Positions 43,023-53,455 of a stretch of DNA of 60,000 nucleotides are shown piece after piece. The position numbers were made by a program, and so were the translations under genes. Source of the DNA: Takakia lepidozioides (lineage: Eukaryota; Streptophyta; Takakiopsida; Takakiales; Takakiaceae); the NCBI GenBank assembly GCA_030704615.1, contig CM060732.1:58635053-58695052 (forward strand), given 5' to 3'. Numbering within the stretch: the stretch's first letter is position 1; every line of letters begins with the position of its first letter. A model generated the notes under the pieces. The model saw only the letters and a program-made list of their open reading frames with translations, was not told the origin of the DNA and ran no database searches.

Positions 43023-44577
43023 TGTTTTTTACTTTGTCCCCAAAACCCTCATCCCTCTCTTGTGGCTTTTGATGTATTGGATAGTTGGTAAAGGCAGGTA
43101 TAGTAGGAGGCCTCACATATTGCAATGTTTGACATCACATCCGTGCAATCACAGTGACGACGTTGCACTCTTCACAACACAATCTTCACAACAATTTCGC
43201 GGAGGACTTGCTCGAACCTCTCCAGAATCCAGATCGTGTCGAAAGAGAGAGACCATTAAGGCGAGTGCTGCACCGTGGGACCCATCCATTGGTTTGGCGC
43301 CAAAATCGAACTACAAACTTGAGTTTCGTCTGTGCCGTCGTCCTGGAAGACGGATTCGTTTCACTTCGTCCCTTTGTTGTAGGCTTGGTCACCGTTGGTA
43401 GTTGGTACGTGTTGGTGACGATGACAATCACCACCTTCTTCATGGGGAAATACTGTGTGGACCGTCCTTCCCTTCCAGCTTTGATTCTCGATGTCCTTGT
43501 GGGAGATCTGCGATGAGGTATTTATATTGTCCTTCTTTCCTCGTTCCTGTCATCTGTTTATGTTATTGTTATGAAGATCGTGAGTTCTCACAATGCCATT
43601 AGCTTGCCTGCGACAATGTTCCGTCTTTCTCTGGATTTTTACGTAGTTATGAATAATGCGGCCCCCACACGCAGTTCTAAGGCTTCTCTTCAGTGAATAG
43701 ACACCGATGCCAGTATTTTTAAGGAGCGTCGGTGTGTATTCGTCTGTTTCTTTGCTGAATCCGCGTGTAATGGATATTAGACATCATAGTTCCAACTCTG
43801 TGGTTGCATACTACAGTGCGAAAGCGGTTTTTTTTCGTCCTCGAGGTTTGCAAGGGCACGAGTAACATGCTGAAGCTCAGTCGATCAGCCGGCACAGAAG
43901 CTGACAAGAGATTAGTTGGAAGGAAAAGTTTGCAAATTATCCTGTGAAAGTTGTCGGGGTCTGTTTGCGAATCTAGTGTAGAGTGAAACAATATCCTGCC
44001 TGCTCACCGTTGCACCTTTATATGTGCATCAACATGCGATAGAAGTAGACCATAACACCTTCTCACATCAAATCCGCATCGACTCCCTCCTGTTCTTCCC
44101 TCCAACTCCTTCACAAGTAAGGTTGATAGTAACCAGCTGCTGCGAGAGAGACACCCGCCGCTTCCATCTTGTCACTTTCATAACTTCTTTCGAACTCTGG
44201 CTCTTCAATCTCTTCAGTCTTGCTGGAGTGGCTGAAATGTAACCGCTAGGCAAAACAATGGAAAAACCTAAATTCTTCTCTGCCAAGAGTTGGGATCATA
44301 GAAAACGCCTTAACAAATATTCGAATAGTTGTGGATTGGTGTCACAAAGGTGTCCACCTTCCTGTTGGAAGGCGGCAGCCCTTCGCGGTCAAGTGACACC
44401 ATAATTTACGCTTCCTTCGGGAGGCGTCATATATTATTATTATGCTACAACTTCTAGGATTGTCCGCATTTTGATGGGAAGGCATGAAATGCCCTTGCAG
44501 CATCTGGCAGGAGAGAAATAATTCGTGTGTCTCCCAGTAATCTCTGTGCATTTGGAGCACTGCAAAAGTGGAGGACA
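43023..44577. promoter_or_regulatory. Head-to-head intergenic region between CFAP100 and CDC25
   Basis: 1.55 kb separates the two divergent start codons. It must hold both promoters and 5' leaders; further 5' exons of CDC25 could also lie at its right end. No TATA or named binding site can be asserted. Open frames here (for example 43154-43516, +) show no known domain. Confidence 0.45.
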
Positions 44578-47111
44578 ATGGAGCATTTCGCTTGCTCGGT
44601 TTCTGCTGTCAGCATCTCTCCCCTCCGAGAACTTGGAAGTGAGCTACCACCGCTCTTTCCTCTTGTCGACGATTGTGGACTTCCAACCATCTCAGCAGAT
44701 GTTGTAAGTCTCCTCTTTGGCTTCTCAAACACCGTTAATGTGAAACACTCCGTCACGCTTGGGAAAACAAGGGGTGAGGGCGTGTTGAGGTAGGAGAGTC
44801 AAGATTTTTCGATTCTCTCGTATTTTTGTAGTCTGAAGATATTTCATTGCTCGACCATCATGTCTGCAGGTTCAGAGTCGGAATTTAACGTCACTTTTGG
44901 ATACGTGTAGAGGATTGTATTTATGAGCGCCAAAGAGAGCTGAGGTAGTGTAAGCCGCACTACCAAAAACGTCCGCTACAGCGTCTTGGTCTAAAAGCAA
45001 TAGGCTCCCAGTTGAGGGGCAAAAGTTAACGCCGTTCCGCACAAATCGCGTGCAGCTCAAGAAAATCATAACAGGAGAGCAGGGTTGCAATGCTGAATCA
45101 GTTGTGATAATAGACTCCCGCCACAACTACGAGTATGCAGGCGGCCACATCAAGGTTAGTGACAACATTCTACAAGGTTGTCCACCTTGCTTAAGCTGAG
45201 TTGCAGCAAGTATGACTTCTCAAAACACAACAAAACTCGCTTGACCAGGTTGTTTTAATTTGTGCTGGCTACTCTGGATTACTATTAGATTGACAAAACC
45301 TTGAGTTACTTTGAGGCTTTCTTGCTACCAGAATTGAACAAAAGGATTTACCCTGGTCCTGACTGATTCACAAACATGTTCTGTTGCACTGGCACTGCCT
45401 GAGTAACACACATTCTTTTCTGTTGAATAATGAAAGTTAAGCAGCTAAGCAGAGGTTTCTATGGATTCAATGATGTCTTCAATCTTTGTTTTCAGGCTGA
45501 CTCTAGTTTTGAGCCTACATTGTCCTAGACCTTCGCTCAACTGAGGACATCTGTAATCAAGAGCTATGAATCCCTATGACTGCTAGATTGAATCTTGGAA
45601 AGGCATGGAAAGGCATACCCCTTGTAGATTACAAAGGGATAGTGGGTGCAGCTTTATCAATGTTTGGGATTGAAGAATGAATGTATTCAGGAGACTTACA
45701 GTGCCAGGGAAGTCTATTCTAGAATAATTGAGCTCGTAGAGATACCTAAATGGGCATGAAGAGGACAGAATCCATCGGAAGATTGATTGGATATGCAGGG
45801 TGCTATAAATCTGAGTGACCCTAGCTCCATTGAGGACTTCTACACAGCACATATAGACAAGGGAAAGCATCTTGCTATCATCTTCCATTGTGAGTTCTCT
45901 TCTGCAAGGGCACCTAAGCTGTAAGTGGCTTGCCCACTCTGACACCTTTTTTCACCAGGTATGCTTATATAGTAGTAGTATAAGATGAGTAGGAGAGCTT
46001 GACACCAGGGTTGGGAGCAGCTTGGGAAAGGCTTACCCAAGTTGGCATAACAGTGTGGCATCACATATACACCAAGGCTTTTTCTTGCAGTAGTAACTTG
46101 TGTTGTCACTCCGTTGACGAGGTTCCGCTTGTTTGTTATGAAGGCCGCGGCATATTTGAAAATTGACCTTTCAGTTTGACCTAAAGCCATGGCGTCAGTG
46201 GTTGCATATGAAACTGAGATCAACTTCCTTTTCTCCATAGTACAGTCGTATGGCAACTTGCCTGATGCTTTGTGTGAATGGCCAGTTTAGCTCTCTATTT
46301 TTTTCTGATTGCAGGTTCAGCCACATGCGCAACATAGACAGGGTTAAACACATGGCAACATACCCAGAGTTGGCTTTTCCAAACATGTTCCTTCTGCAGG
46401 GTGGATACAAAGCTTTTTTTGAGCAGCATCCGGTGAGCGACCCCTTAAAGACTTACTTGCTGTAAAGACTAAACAGAAGTAGGATTTTGCTTGTCTGTTT
46501 GCTTCAAGGTTACAAGATCGATCTGATTACAGGAATTGTTTATTTGTGGATCATCGTTCAGAAACATGTTATTTAATCGGTACAAGGCTTCTATTGGGTG
46601 GCCATCAGTAGGTCTGTCCAAAGTAGCCACAAGGTAATCCATCAGGAAGCTCACTGCCAATTCAATGAGTGCTTTGGCTAGTTCTTCCCAGCTTTTGGTT
46701 GCTTTTGCCAGGCATTGGTTACAGCCTGGAGGCGACTGCAAGCCTAAAGGGAGCGTGATTAGCAGGGACATTGGCCGGGAAGCCAAGCAGATGCCATTCG
46801 CTTGACATTCTCCTGCTTTAATTGCAAACGGAGAGGGGGAATCTGAACACAACTTGGTCCTTTTGTGGTCTGGTATTCTGCAGGAGCTGTGTGAGCCAAG
46901 AGAGTACATCAAGATGTCAGATCCCAAGTATCTGGAGCAACTGCGGTTTGCAGCTACCTCCATGAAGAAGAGTTGGGCTCAGCGCACAAAGGGACCCAAT
47001 GGTCTCCAGAGCTGTGACCATGATGGACCTTTGCTGGATGTCTCAAATGTGCTGAAGTCAACAGAAACCACCACAAGCTCGTGTTCCCTCTCATTATCAT
47101 TTGGTCGATAA
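44578..47111 (+). CDS. CDC25: CDC25-type dual-specificity phosphatase, six exons
   Basis: Exons 44578-44703, 44870-44904, 45004-45154, 45799-45920, 46315-46432 and 46884-47111. All introns are GT-AG, phases close, and 780 nt gives 259 aa. The protein is the rhodanese-fold CDC25 catalytic domain with a short leader (SPLRELG, CGLPTISADV). It shows VVIIDSRHNYEYAGGHIKGA (family: IIDCRxxYEYxGGHIxGA, here Ser for Cys), then the active site LAIIFHCEFSSARAPKL with the CX5R loop C-EFSSA-R. HMRNIDRVKHMATYPELAFP, MFLLQGGYKAFFEQHPELCE and PREYIKMSD follow. CDC25 removes inhibitory Thr/Tyr phosphates from cyclin-dependent kinases at mitotic entry. The small plant ACR2/Arath;CDC25 is a plainer rhodanese and lacks the RAP..HMRN..DR and GGYKxFF..P...C.P block. 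The long regulatory N-terminus of animal and yeast enzymes is absent. The start is uncertain: the frame stays open from 44488, so another 5' exon is possible. Confidence 0.93.
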
Positions 47112-49226
47112 GTAGCGAAAAATTGGATGTGGTGTAGCACACCCACTCTTTAGCTCGGTGTCCTGCTGGTGGTTCACTGTTCCCACTTGTTGTGTACCGT
47201 GTGCCACTGGTTGCCTCTCACCCCCATCACTGGAAGGGATCTCAATCAATTCATTTCTTCCTCTTCCTGACAGCAAGTTGGGGTTAGCCTTTGGCTGTAG
47301 TAACTGAAACTGATGAAGAGTTAAGAATCCAAACATCAACGTGATAACAGAGTTATCCGTAAAGTGAGCCTGAGTTTGGTACCCAGTTAGAACCCGAGTT
47401 TCTCATTTCATCCTGAGTTTGAGTAAATCCACGAAGTTCAGAAAACTGGGCACGAAGTCAGAAAAGAGGGCACCAATTCAAAAACTGGGGATGATGGCAC
47501 AAGCTCGTGAGCTCTGACTGCCTCCGCCTCTACGAGGAACAAAACACGGGTCCAAACTCCCCCCACGACCATTTCCCTATGTCCTGGCAGTTTGGTCCCG
47601 TATTTTTTTCTAATGGTACCCTCACGTCCTGATTTGCAGCTGACGAATCTTCTTTCGTCATTAGTTTTTATGAGGCTATTATCGGAAACTAAACTCAAAC
47701 TGAATGTGTGGACAGGGACAAAACTTGATTCTATATGCATGACTGTAATCACTTGTCAGCTGGGGCTTGAGATTTGTAACCTAGGAGAAGCACATCATTG
47801 GCTTCAACGCAAATCCAAATCTTTCCCGCGACACATGCTAAAGTCTTAGAACCATTGGTCATGCAGGTTATGTTGTGTGACGATACGAGTAACAGAACTG
47901 CAGCCAATGACATCCCATTCAGTTTGGGCTGTACTGATACTATGTCAGATTGCATTCTCTCCTCGCTGTATTCCTCTTTGGGGGAGTTTGCAAGTCAATA
48001 CAAGAGTTTAGGAAATAGCATCTGTCTGATACATTCACTTACCAAGAAAAGGGGCAGTAGCCGAAAGGTAGTTCCGCTGGCTTGGCCAGTGTCTTCTCTC
48101 TCTTAGCACCAAACTACTCTGGGGTCCTGCAAACCCTCGTGCCCTAGAGCAAAATAAATGGGTGCCTCAAGTCTCAATCTACAATGGTGTGAAACTTCAG
48201 TGTCATGACATTGGTAACTTCCAATCTAGTACAACTATCTTCAGATCAAAGAGGGCATATGAAATATGTCAAGTGAATAATAACTGAATTTTGAGACATG
48301 GCAACTCGGGAGAACAAATCTTCTCAGGTCTTATGAAGTAGAGAAATACAAAAAAAGAAGAATTTCAACAATAAATCAGTCAACTCCGGAGACCTTCAAT
48401 AAACTAAAACACGAATCAATTCTGCCCAAGCTTGCCTTCATTGTGCAACATGGATTATGGTAGAAAATTGGCAAACAAATCTATGATTCCTGAGGTTTTG
48501 GCCCCACTAGCAATCAGTGGGCTTCATTTGTGTGAGCTCAGCTATCAACTTGGAAAGTGGGATTAGACCCTATTGCAATAATCTCCAATCATGCTGTGTT
48601 GGTTTGCATGTTTAAACATAGACAGTCCAAAGCCAATGAGCTGCACCAGTGATCATCTGATTCTAGACACAAACCTCCACCTTCACCTATGCAAACAATA
48701 CACTTTGATAAAACCTGCCAAGTGTGTTTCTCAATCCACTATTGCAGGGAAGATTGGGCAAGAAACACTGGGGAAGAAACTTTCAGTAACAAAGGCAGCC
48801 TTACCTTAAGTACCAAGTCCCAGTTATAGAGGGCGTCATGGTGGTCTCCTGCCAAAACATTTCACTGAAAATCATCATACTTCTCTCATAAGCAGCCGTG
48901 ACTCCTACGCATTGCGTCATATCTGGAAGCAGCCTAAACTCTTTCATCCTCTCCATTTCAGTGGAACTCATGTACAAACACATAATCCATCGCTACCTCA
49001 TTGACAGACTCACCGTGTAACAACATCACATCCAATCTTATTGTGTTCAGGTCTGATGGTGGTATGTAATAAGCCCCAGGACCAATGCAACTATGTTCGG
49101 AAGAAAGAATATTCCAGTTGCATTATTAACCAGCTCTCCGCCTTACAGTTTGAGTTTCCTTTTGTTTATCATTCACTTGAATGGATCGATTGAGTGGATG
49201 AACACTCAAACTATAAATGGACCTGA
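47112..49226. other. Downstream of CDC25; no assigned gene
   Basis: It holds the CDC25 3' UTR and spacer. A minus-strand frame at 48801-48983 reads MSSTEMERMKEFRLLPDMTQ, then CVGVTAAYERSMMIFSEMFW, which looks like a genuine helical exon but cannot be assigned. Nothing else is recognised. Confidence 0.3.
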
Positions 49227-49613
49227 GTGACTCATCTTGTCATTAATCTCGCGTCTCAAAAGGAAGCGATGGAGGCTAAGATGCGCTTGAGCGCTCGTTT
49301 GGGGGGTCGACTTTCCTCGGGAGCTCACAAGGGCTCTGGGGAATTTGGAGTCAAGCGAATGAAGAAGAAGAAGGCAGGAGCTAAGCTGCGTTTAAAGGCT
49401 CTTTTTACGGGTTCAAAATCCTCGGGAGCTCACAAGGCCGCCTGGGAATTTGGGGAAGTCAAGAGAAAATCCAAGAACAAAGCAGGAGCACCACCAAAGC
49501 TCTCGTGTGCTGCGGTCCAGGGCAAGCTGAGCGACTTGGTGAGGTCTTGGCTACGTTCTAAGGGGCAGGTGGGGGAATTGAATTCGCCACCTCATGCTCC
49601 AGTGACCCCGTAA
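49227..49613 (+). CDS. Hypothetical small basic protein with an internal duplication
   Basis: A 128-codon frame, very Lys/Arg-rich. Two similar units lie in tandem: SSGAHKGSGEFGVKRMKKKK and SSGAHKAAWEFGEVKRKSKN, each followed by AGA and a basic stretch. The DNA unit (CTCGGGAGCTCACAAGG...) is duplicated too. An in-frame ATG at about 49269 (MEAKMRLSARL) is an alternative start. I know no such family. It could be a young or spurious frame. A run of A's follows at about 49627-49641, which might mark a retrocopy tail. Confidence 0.3.
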   Translation: MTHLVINLASQKEAMEAKMRLSARLGGRLSSGAHKGSGEFGVKRMKKKKAGAKLRLKALFTGSKSSGAHKAAWEFGEVKRKSKNKAGAPPKLSCAAVQGKLSDLVRSWLRSKGQVGELNSPPHAPVTP

Positions 49614-50019
49614 GGGCTTCGCAAAACCAAAAAAAAAAAAACAATAAGGGTCCTTTGGACCCACCCACGCCAAGTTTTTCGTTTGTTTTTCAAGGAAATT
49701 TTCTCAGTTTGTCCTGGATGGAAACCACCTCTAGGTACTACTTAGGTGAATGCCTTTGAGATTGCTGCGAGCACAATGGAAACAACTGCAGAACTTTGCA
49801 GCTGAAAATGTTGTACGCCTGTTCCTCTTGCACTTGTCGGGTGGGAGTTTAAAGCAGGCAACAGCGAGAGTGCAGTTGGTTCCTTCAAGGGCAAGACAAC
49901 GCATGATCTGTAGGCTTTGACAAAATGCAAGGGGACTCCGTACTCACTGGCAATTTGAACTCCTCATGACGAAGTACTCCAAGCTTTCTTCTCTGTGTAT
50001 GACAACTCCTCTTATTACT

Positions 50020-50576
50020 CTACGGATTGAATCCACTTTGGATGATGTGGGCATGCACCTGGTTTCCCTCTGTTAGGCCTTTCCTCTTGATGCACTCCTG
50101 CAAGAGACAGACATAGGTTTTGGAAAGCTCGAGGTTTTTCTCGCCAATGGTCTTGCCCTCACCCACAGCCACCACTTCGACACCTGCGGAACACCTCAAA
50201 CGCCGCCACTGCTTTAAAGGAAGCTTCATTTCACCAATGTAGGCTGCTATTTTGCACATCCACAAACTCAAAAACAACAGGAAAATCGATCGCACACACA
50301 ACAAATCGCGGCTTAGTCTGAGCAGTGCTGGGGAGAAGATTGCCGCCGATAGTCTTCTCTCCAACTGTCTGGATGTTGACAAGGACACGATCACCCAAGG
50401 GCTTCAGAGCTGTGAAATTCGCTGTTGCAGCCCTTAGGCCAAGGCACCCCCTTGGCAAAGAAGGGAAGAATGCCTGCAAACTTCCGACTTGCACCCGGGC
50501 AGATATCGCCCTTAGTCCCTCGAAAGACGCCATTCCAAGGTACGAACTCACCGCCGATCCCAGCTGTGGCTGCCAT
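50020..50576 (-). pseudogene. Decayed chloroplast co-chaperonin CPN20 (GroES-type) fused to a PPR fragment
   Basis: The minus strand has MAAT at 50576, then, one frame over, SSYLGMASFEGLRAISARVQ (a CPN20 transit peptide), and TALKPLGDRVLVNIQTVGEK followed by TIGGNLLPSTAQTKP, the first GroES domain. After an intron-like gap the frame at 50183-50020 continues EVVAVGEGKTIGEKNLELS and runs straight into TYVCLLQECIKRKGLTEGNQ, then VHAHIIQSGFNP and a stop. The last part is a PPR repeat close to the one in the gene at 51 kb. Plant CPN20 normally has two full GroES domains (~250 aa) assisting Rubisco folding with CPN60. Here there is a frameshift near the start, a lost donor after TKP and a foreign end, so it is a relic. 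Confidence 0.85.
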
Positions 50577-51069
50577 CTCTTGTCCGAATCTGCATCTAGT
50601 TGTTGCAACAGTAACTCTACACAAGATCAACAGACAAGAATTGTGAGCCGTGAAGCTCAATTGACAAAGGCGAAGTACTTCCGGATATTAAAATATTCAC
50701 AATTCACACCTATTACACCGCACTGTGTCAAAATGGTCTGCTTGGGAACCACAACCCACAAGACGTCAAGTACTGCAAAAAAACACACATGAAGCAAAAC
50801 TTCTTGCTTTCACATTCCATCTCTTCCCTTGTTCTCTCCTGTTTATCAGCAGTAAAGCCAGTGTTAGAAACTTCATCTTGCTTTCACATCTTTGTACTGT
50901 CCTCAATTGTTAGCCCTCACAGTTCAACTTGAACTCACATTCGAGGCAATGTGCTAGTGTCAATCTGGATAACGAACGCCAGAAGCATGTTGTGACAAGT
51001 TACTATCATCCCGAGCAGTAGTACTCTAGTATTTTTCACACTATTCCTTAGAGTTTTGGGTCATGCAGG

Positions 51070-53313
51070 GTGGCAGGGTTGAATCAGGCCCAGTTGTTTG
51101 CTGGATATGAGACTGGCAGCAAGGGTAGCATCTCCACCATCACCACTGCTTTTGACAGAGGACCAAGAGACGGACTCCACAGTAATTCTTTTGGAATTTG
51201 TGCCCATATGAGGACATTGTGTAAGACAGGACGACTGAAAGAGGCGCTGCACATTTTGAGCCAACAAGGCATTCTGGTCGACTCTAATACTTATGTGTGT
51301 GTGTTGCAGGAGTGCATCAAAATGAAAGGCCTAGCAGAGGGAAAGCAGGTTCACACCCACATTATGCAAAATGGAGTGAAGCCGAACATTTTTTTATTCA
51401 ATACCCTTTTAAATATGTACGCCAAACTTGGGAGCATGGTGGATGCACACCAAGTGTTGGACAAAATGCCTGAACGCAATATCTGTACGTGGAATACAAT
51501 CATAGCAGGGAATGCCAAGCATGGATTTAAAAGGGAGGCTTTGAAGATCTATGAGCAAATGCAACAGGAAGGGGTGACTCCGAACAGGGTCACATTTACT
51601 TGTGTTCTCAATGCATGTGCGAGTCTAGGAGACCTGGTAAAGGGCAGAGAGATCCATGCAGACATCACCAATAGTGGAGTTACTCCAGATTTGATTCTAG
51701 CAAATACCCTTGCTGATATGTATGCCAAGTGCAGCAGCATAAAGGATGCATGGCAAGTCTTCAACGGTATGACCACACGAGATGTAGTCTCATGGAACGT
51801 GATGATTACTGGATATGCTCACCATGGGTGTGGCAGGGAGGCTTTGGAGATTTATCAGCTAATGATCGGGGAAGGGTTCATGCCTAGCAAGATCACATTC
51901 ATTTGTGCTCTCAATGCATGTGCAAGCCTAGGAGCCCTGGAAAAGGGTAAAGGAGTCCATTTTGACATCAGGAAAAGCGGAGTTTTGCCAGATATGATTC
52001 TGGAGAATACCCTTGTTGATATGTATGCCAAGTGCGGAAGTGTAAAGGAGGCACGTCAATTGTTCGACAAAATGAGTAAACGAGATGTGGTTTCATGGAA
52101 TGCAATGATTGGAGGATATGCTCAGCAGGGGTGGGGCAAGGAGGCTTTTGAGATGTACGAGCAAATGCAGTGGGAAGAAGTGACACCCGATAGAGTCACG
52201 TTTTCTTGCATTCTCCATGCGTGTGCTAGCCTAGGAGCCCTGGTAAAGGGCAAAATGGTTCATGCTGACATCAGCAAAAGTGAAATTGCACAAGATATAA
52301 TTCTGGGGAATACTCTTATTGATATGTATGCCAAATGTGGGAGCATAAAGGATGCACATCATGTGTTCAAGTGTATGGCTCAACAGGATGTGGTCTCGTG
52401 GAATGCTATGATTGCAGGATATGCGCAGCATGGGTCTGGTAGGGAGGCTCTGCAATTATTCAAACAAATGCAGCAGGAAGGCTGGCAGCCGGACAGTAAG
52501 ACCTTCACATCTCTTCTCTCTGCATGTAGCCATGTGGGTCTAGTGGATGAAGGCCGTGAATACTTCAATTCCATGAGTCAACAATTTGGACTCACTCCTA
52601 CAGGGGAGCATTTTGGGTGCATGGTAGATCTTTTTGGCCGTGCAAAGCGACTGGACGAGGCAGAGGACTTCATTAGCACAATGCCAATCAAACAAGGTGC
52701 TTCAGTGTGGGGGGCATTGCTTGGTGCATGCCGAGTTCATGGCAATGTTGAGCTAGCAGAACGTGCAGCTAAATGCCTTCTCAAGTTGGATCCACAGCAT
52801 GCTGCAACATATGTCCTGTTATCAAACATATATTCTGCAGCTGGCAGGTGGGATGATGGAGCAACGGTGAGAAAAATGATGAAGGACAGGTGTGTTAGGA
52901 AGGAACCAGGCTGCAGCTGCATTGAGGTTGAAAACCGGTTGCATTCTTTCTTTTTAGAAGACAGATTGCATCCACAAATTGAGGAAATCCATTTTGAGCT
53001 ATGGACATTGACTGAGCGGATGAAGGAGGCAGGGTATGTGCCTGACACAAGCTTTGTATTGTACGATATGGAGGAGGAGCAAAAAGAATATTCTCTTTGC
53101 CACCACAGTGAGAAGCTGGCCATTGCTTTTGGGCTAATCAGCTCACCCCCTGGGACATCTATCCGCATCATCAAGAACCTTCGTGTCTGTGGTGACTGCC
53201 ACACTGCCACAAAGTTCATCTCCAAGATAGTAGGGCGAGCAGTTGTTGTGAGGGATGTCAACCGTTTTCACCACTTTCATGATGGGGTTTGTTCTTGTGG
53301 GGATTACTGGTGA
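51070..53313 (+). CDS. PLS-class pentatricopeptide repeat protein with E/E+ and DYW deaminase domains
   Basis: A single long frame of 747 codons. The first codon, 51070, is GTG; the first in-frame ATG is at 51208 (HMRTLCKTGRLKEAL), giving 701 aa. A short 5' exon joined at the TCATGCAG acceptor just upstream is possible. About a dozen P, L and S repeats follow, with ends such as NTLLNMYAKLGSMVDAHQVL, DVVSWNAMIGGYAQQGWGKE and PDRVTFSCILHACASLGALV. The E/E+ region includes SVWGALLGACRVHGNVELAE. The C-terminal DYW domain has the deaminase HSEK motif, then LRVCGDCHTATKFISKIVGR and the end CSCGDYW; all expected zinc ligands are present. Such proteins bind specific organelle RNA sites and convert C to U, in mitochondria or plastids. 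The RNA target cannot be read from the sequence here. No stops or frameshifts occur. Confidence 0.95.
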   Translation: MAGLNQAQLFAGYETGSKGSISTITTAFDRGPRDGLHSNSFGICAHMRTLCKTGRLKEALHILSQQGILVDSNTYVCVLQECIKMKGLAEGKQVHTHIMQNGVKPNIFLFNTLLNMYAKLGSMVDAHQVLDKMPERNICTWNTIIAGNAKHGFKREALKIYEQMQQEGVTPNRVTFTCVLNACASLGDLVKGREIHADITNSGVTPDLILANTLADMYAKCSSIKDAWQVFNGMTTRDVVSWNVMITGYAHHGCGREALEIYQLMIGEGFMPSKITFICALNACASLGALEKGKGVHFDIRKSGVLPDMILENTLVDMYAKCGSVKEARQLFDKMSKRDVVSWNAMIGGYAQQGWGKEAFEMYEQMQWEEVTPDRVTFSCILHACASLGALVKGKMVHADISKSEIAQDIILGNTLIDMYAKCGSIKDAHHVFKCMAQQDVVSWNAMIAGYAQHGSGREALQLFKQMQQEGWQPDSKTFTSLLSACSHVGLVDEGREYFNSMSQQFGLTPTGEHFGCMVDLFGRAKRLDEAEDFISTMPIKQGASVWGALLGACRVHGNVELAERAAKCLLKLDPQHAATYVLLSNIYSAAGRWDDGATVRKMMKDRCVRKEPGCSCIEVENRLHSFFLEDRLHPQIEEIHFELWTLTERMKEAGYVPDTSFVLYDMEEEQKEYSLCHHSEKLAIAFGLISSPPGTSIRIIKNLRVCGDCHTATKFISKIVGRAVVVRDVNRFHHFHDGVCSCGDYW

Positions 53314-53455
53314 AACACAATATGCATACGAGAATGTGGGTTGCTCCAGAATTTCCTCAGGAAAGAAACAAAACAGGACATCATTACACCCTGCATTAGA
53401 GTTCAGGAATAATCCTATTCACTTTTTGAGGATGTAAACAGTACAATACAGTTCA

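Noticed and set aside
42703-43401. 232-codon plus-strand frame
   Set aside because: It lies on the opposite strand of CFAP100 exon 1 and its leader; composition follows that exon and no domain is visible.
44578-47111. Reading the CDC25 gene as the ordinary plant ACR2/arsenate-reductase rhodanese
   Set aside because: The HCEFSSAR loop is followed by RAP..HMRN.DR and GGYKAFFEQHPELCEPREYIKM, which belong to true CDC25s.
52737-53261. 174-codon minus-strand frame
   Set aside because: Antisense shadow of the DYW domain of the PPR gene.
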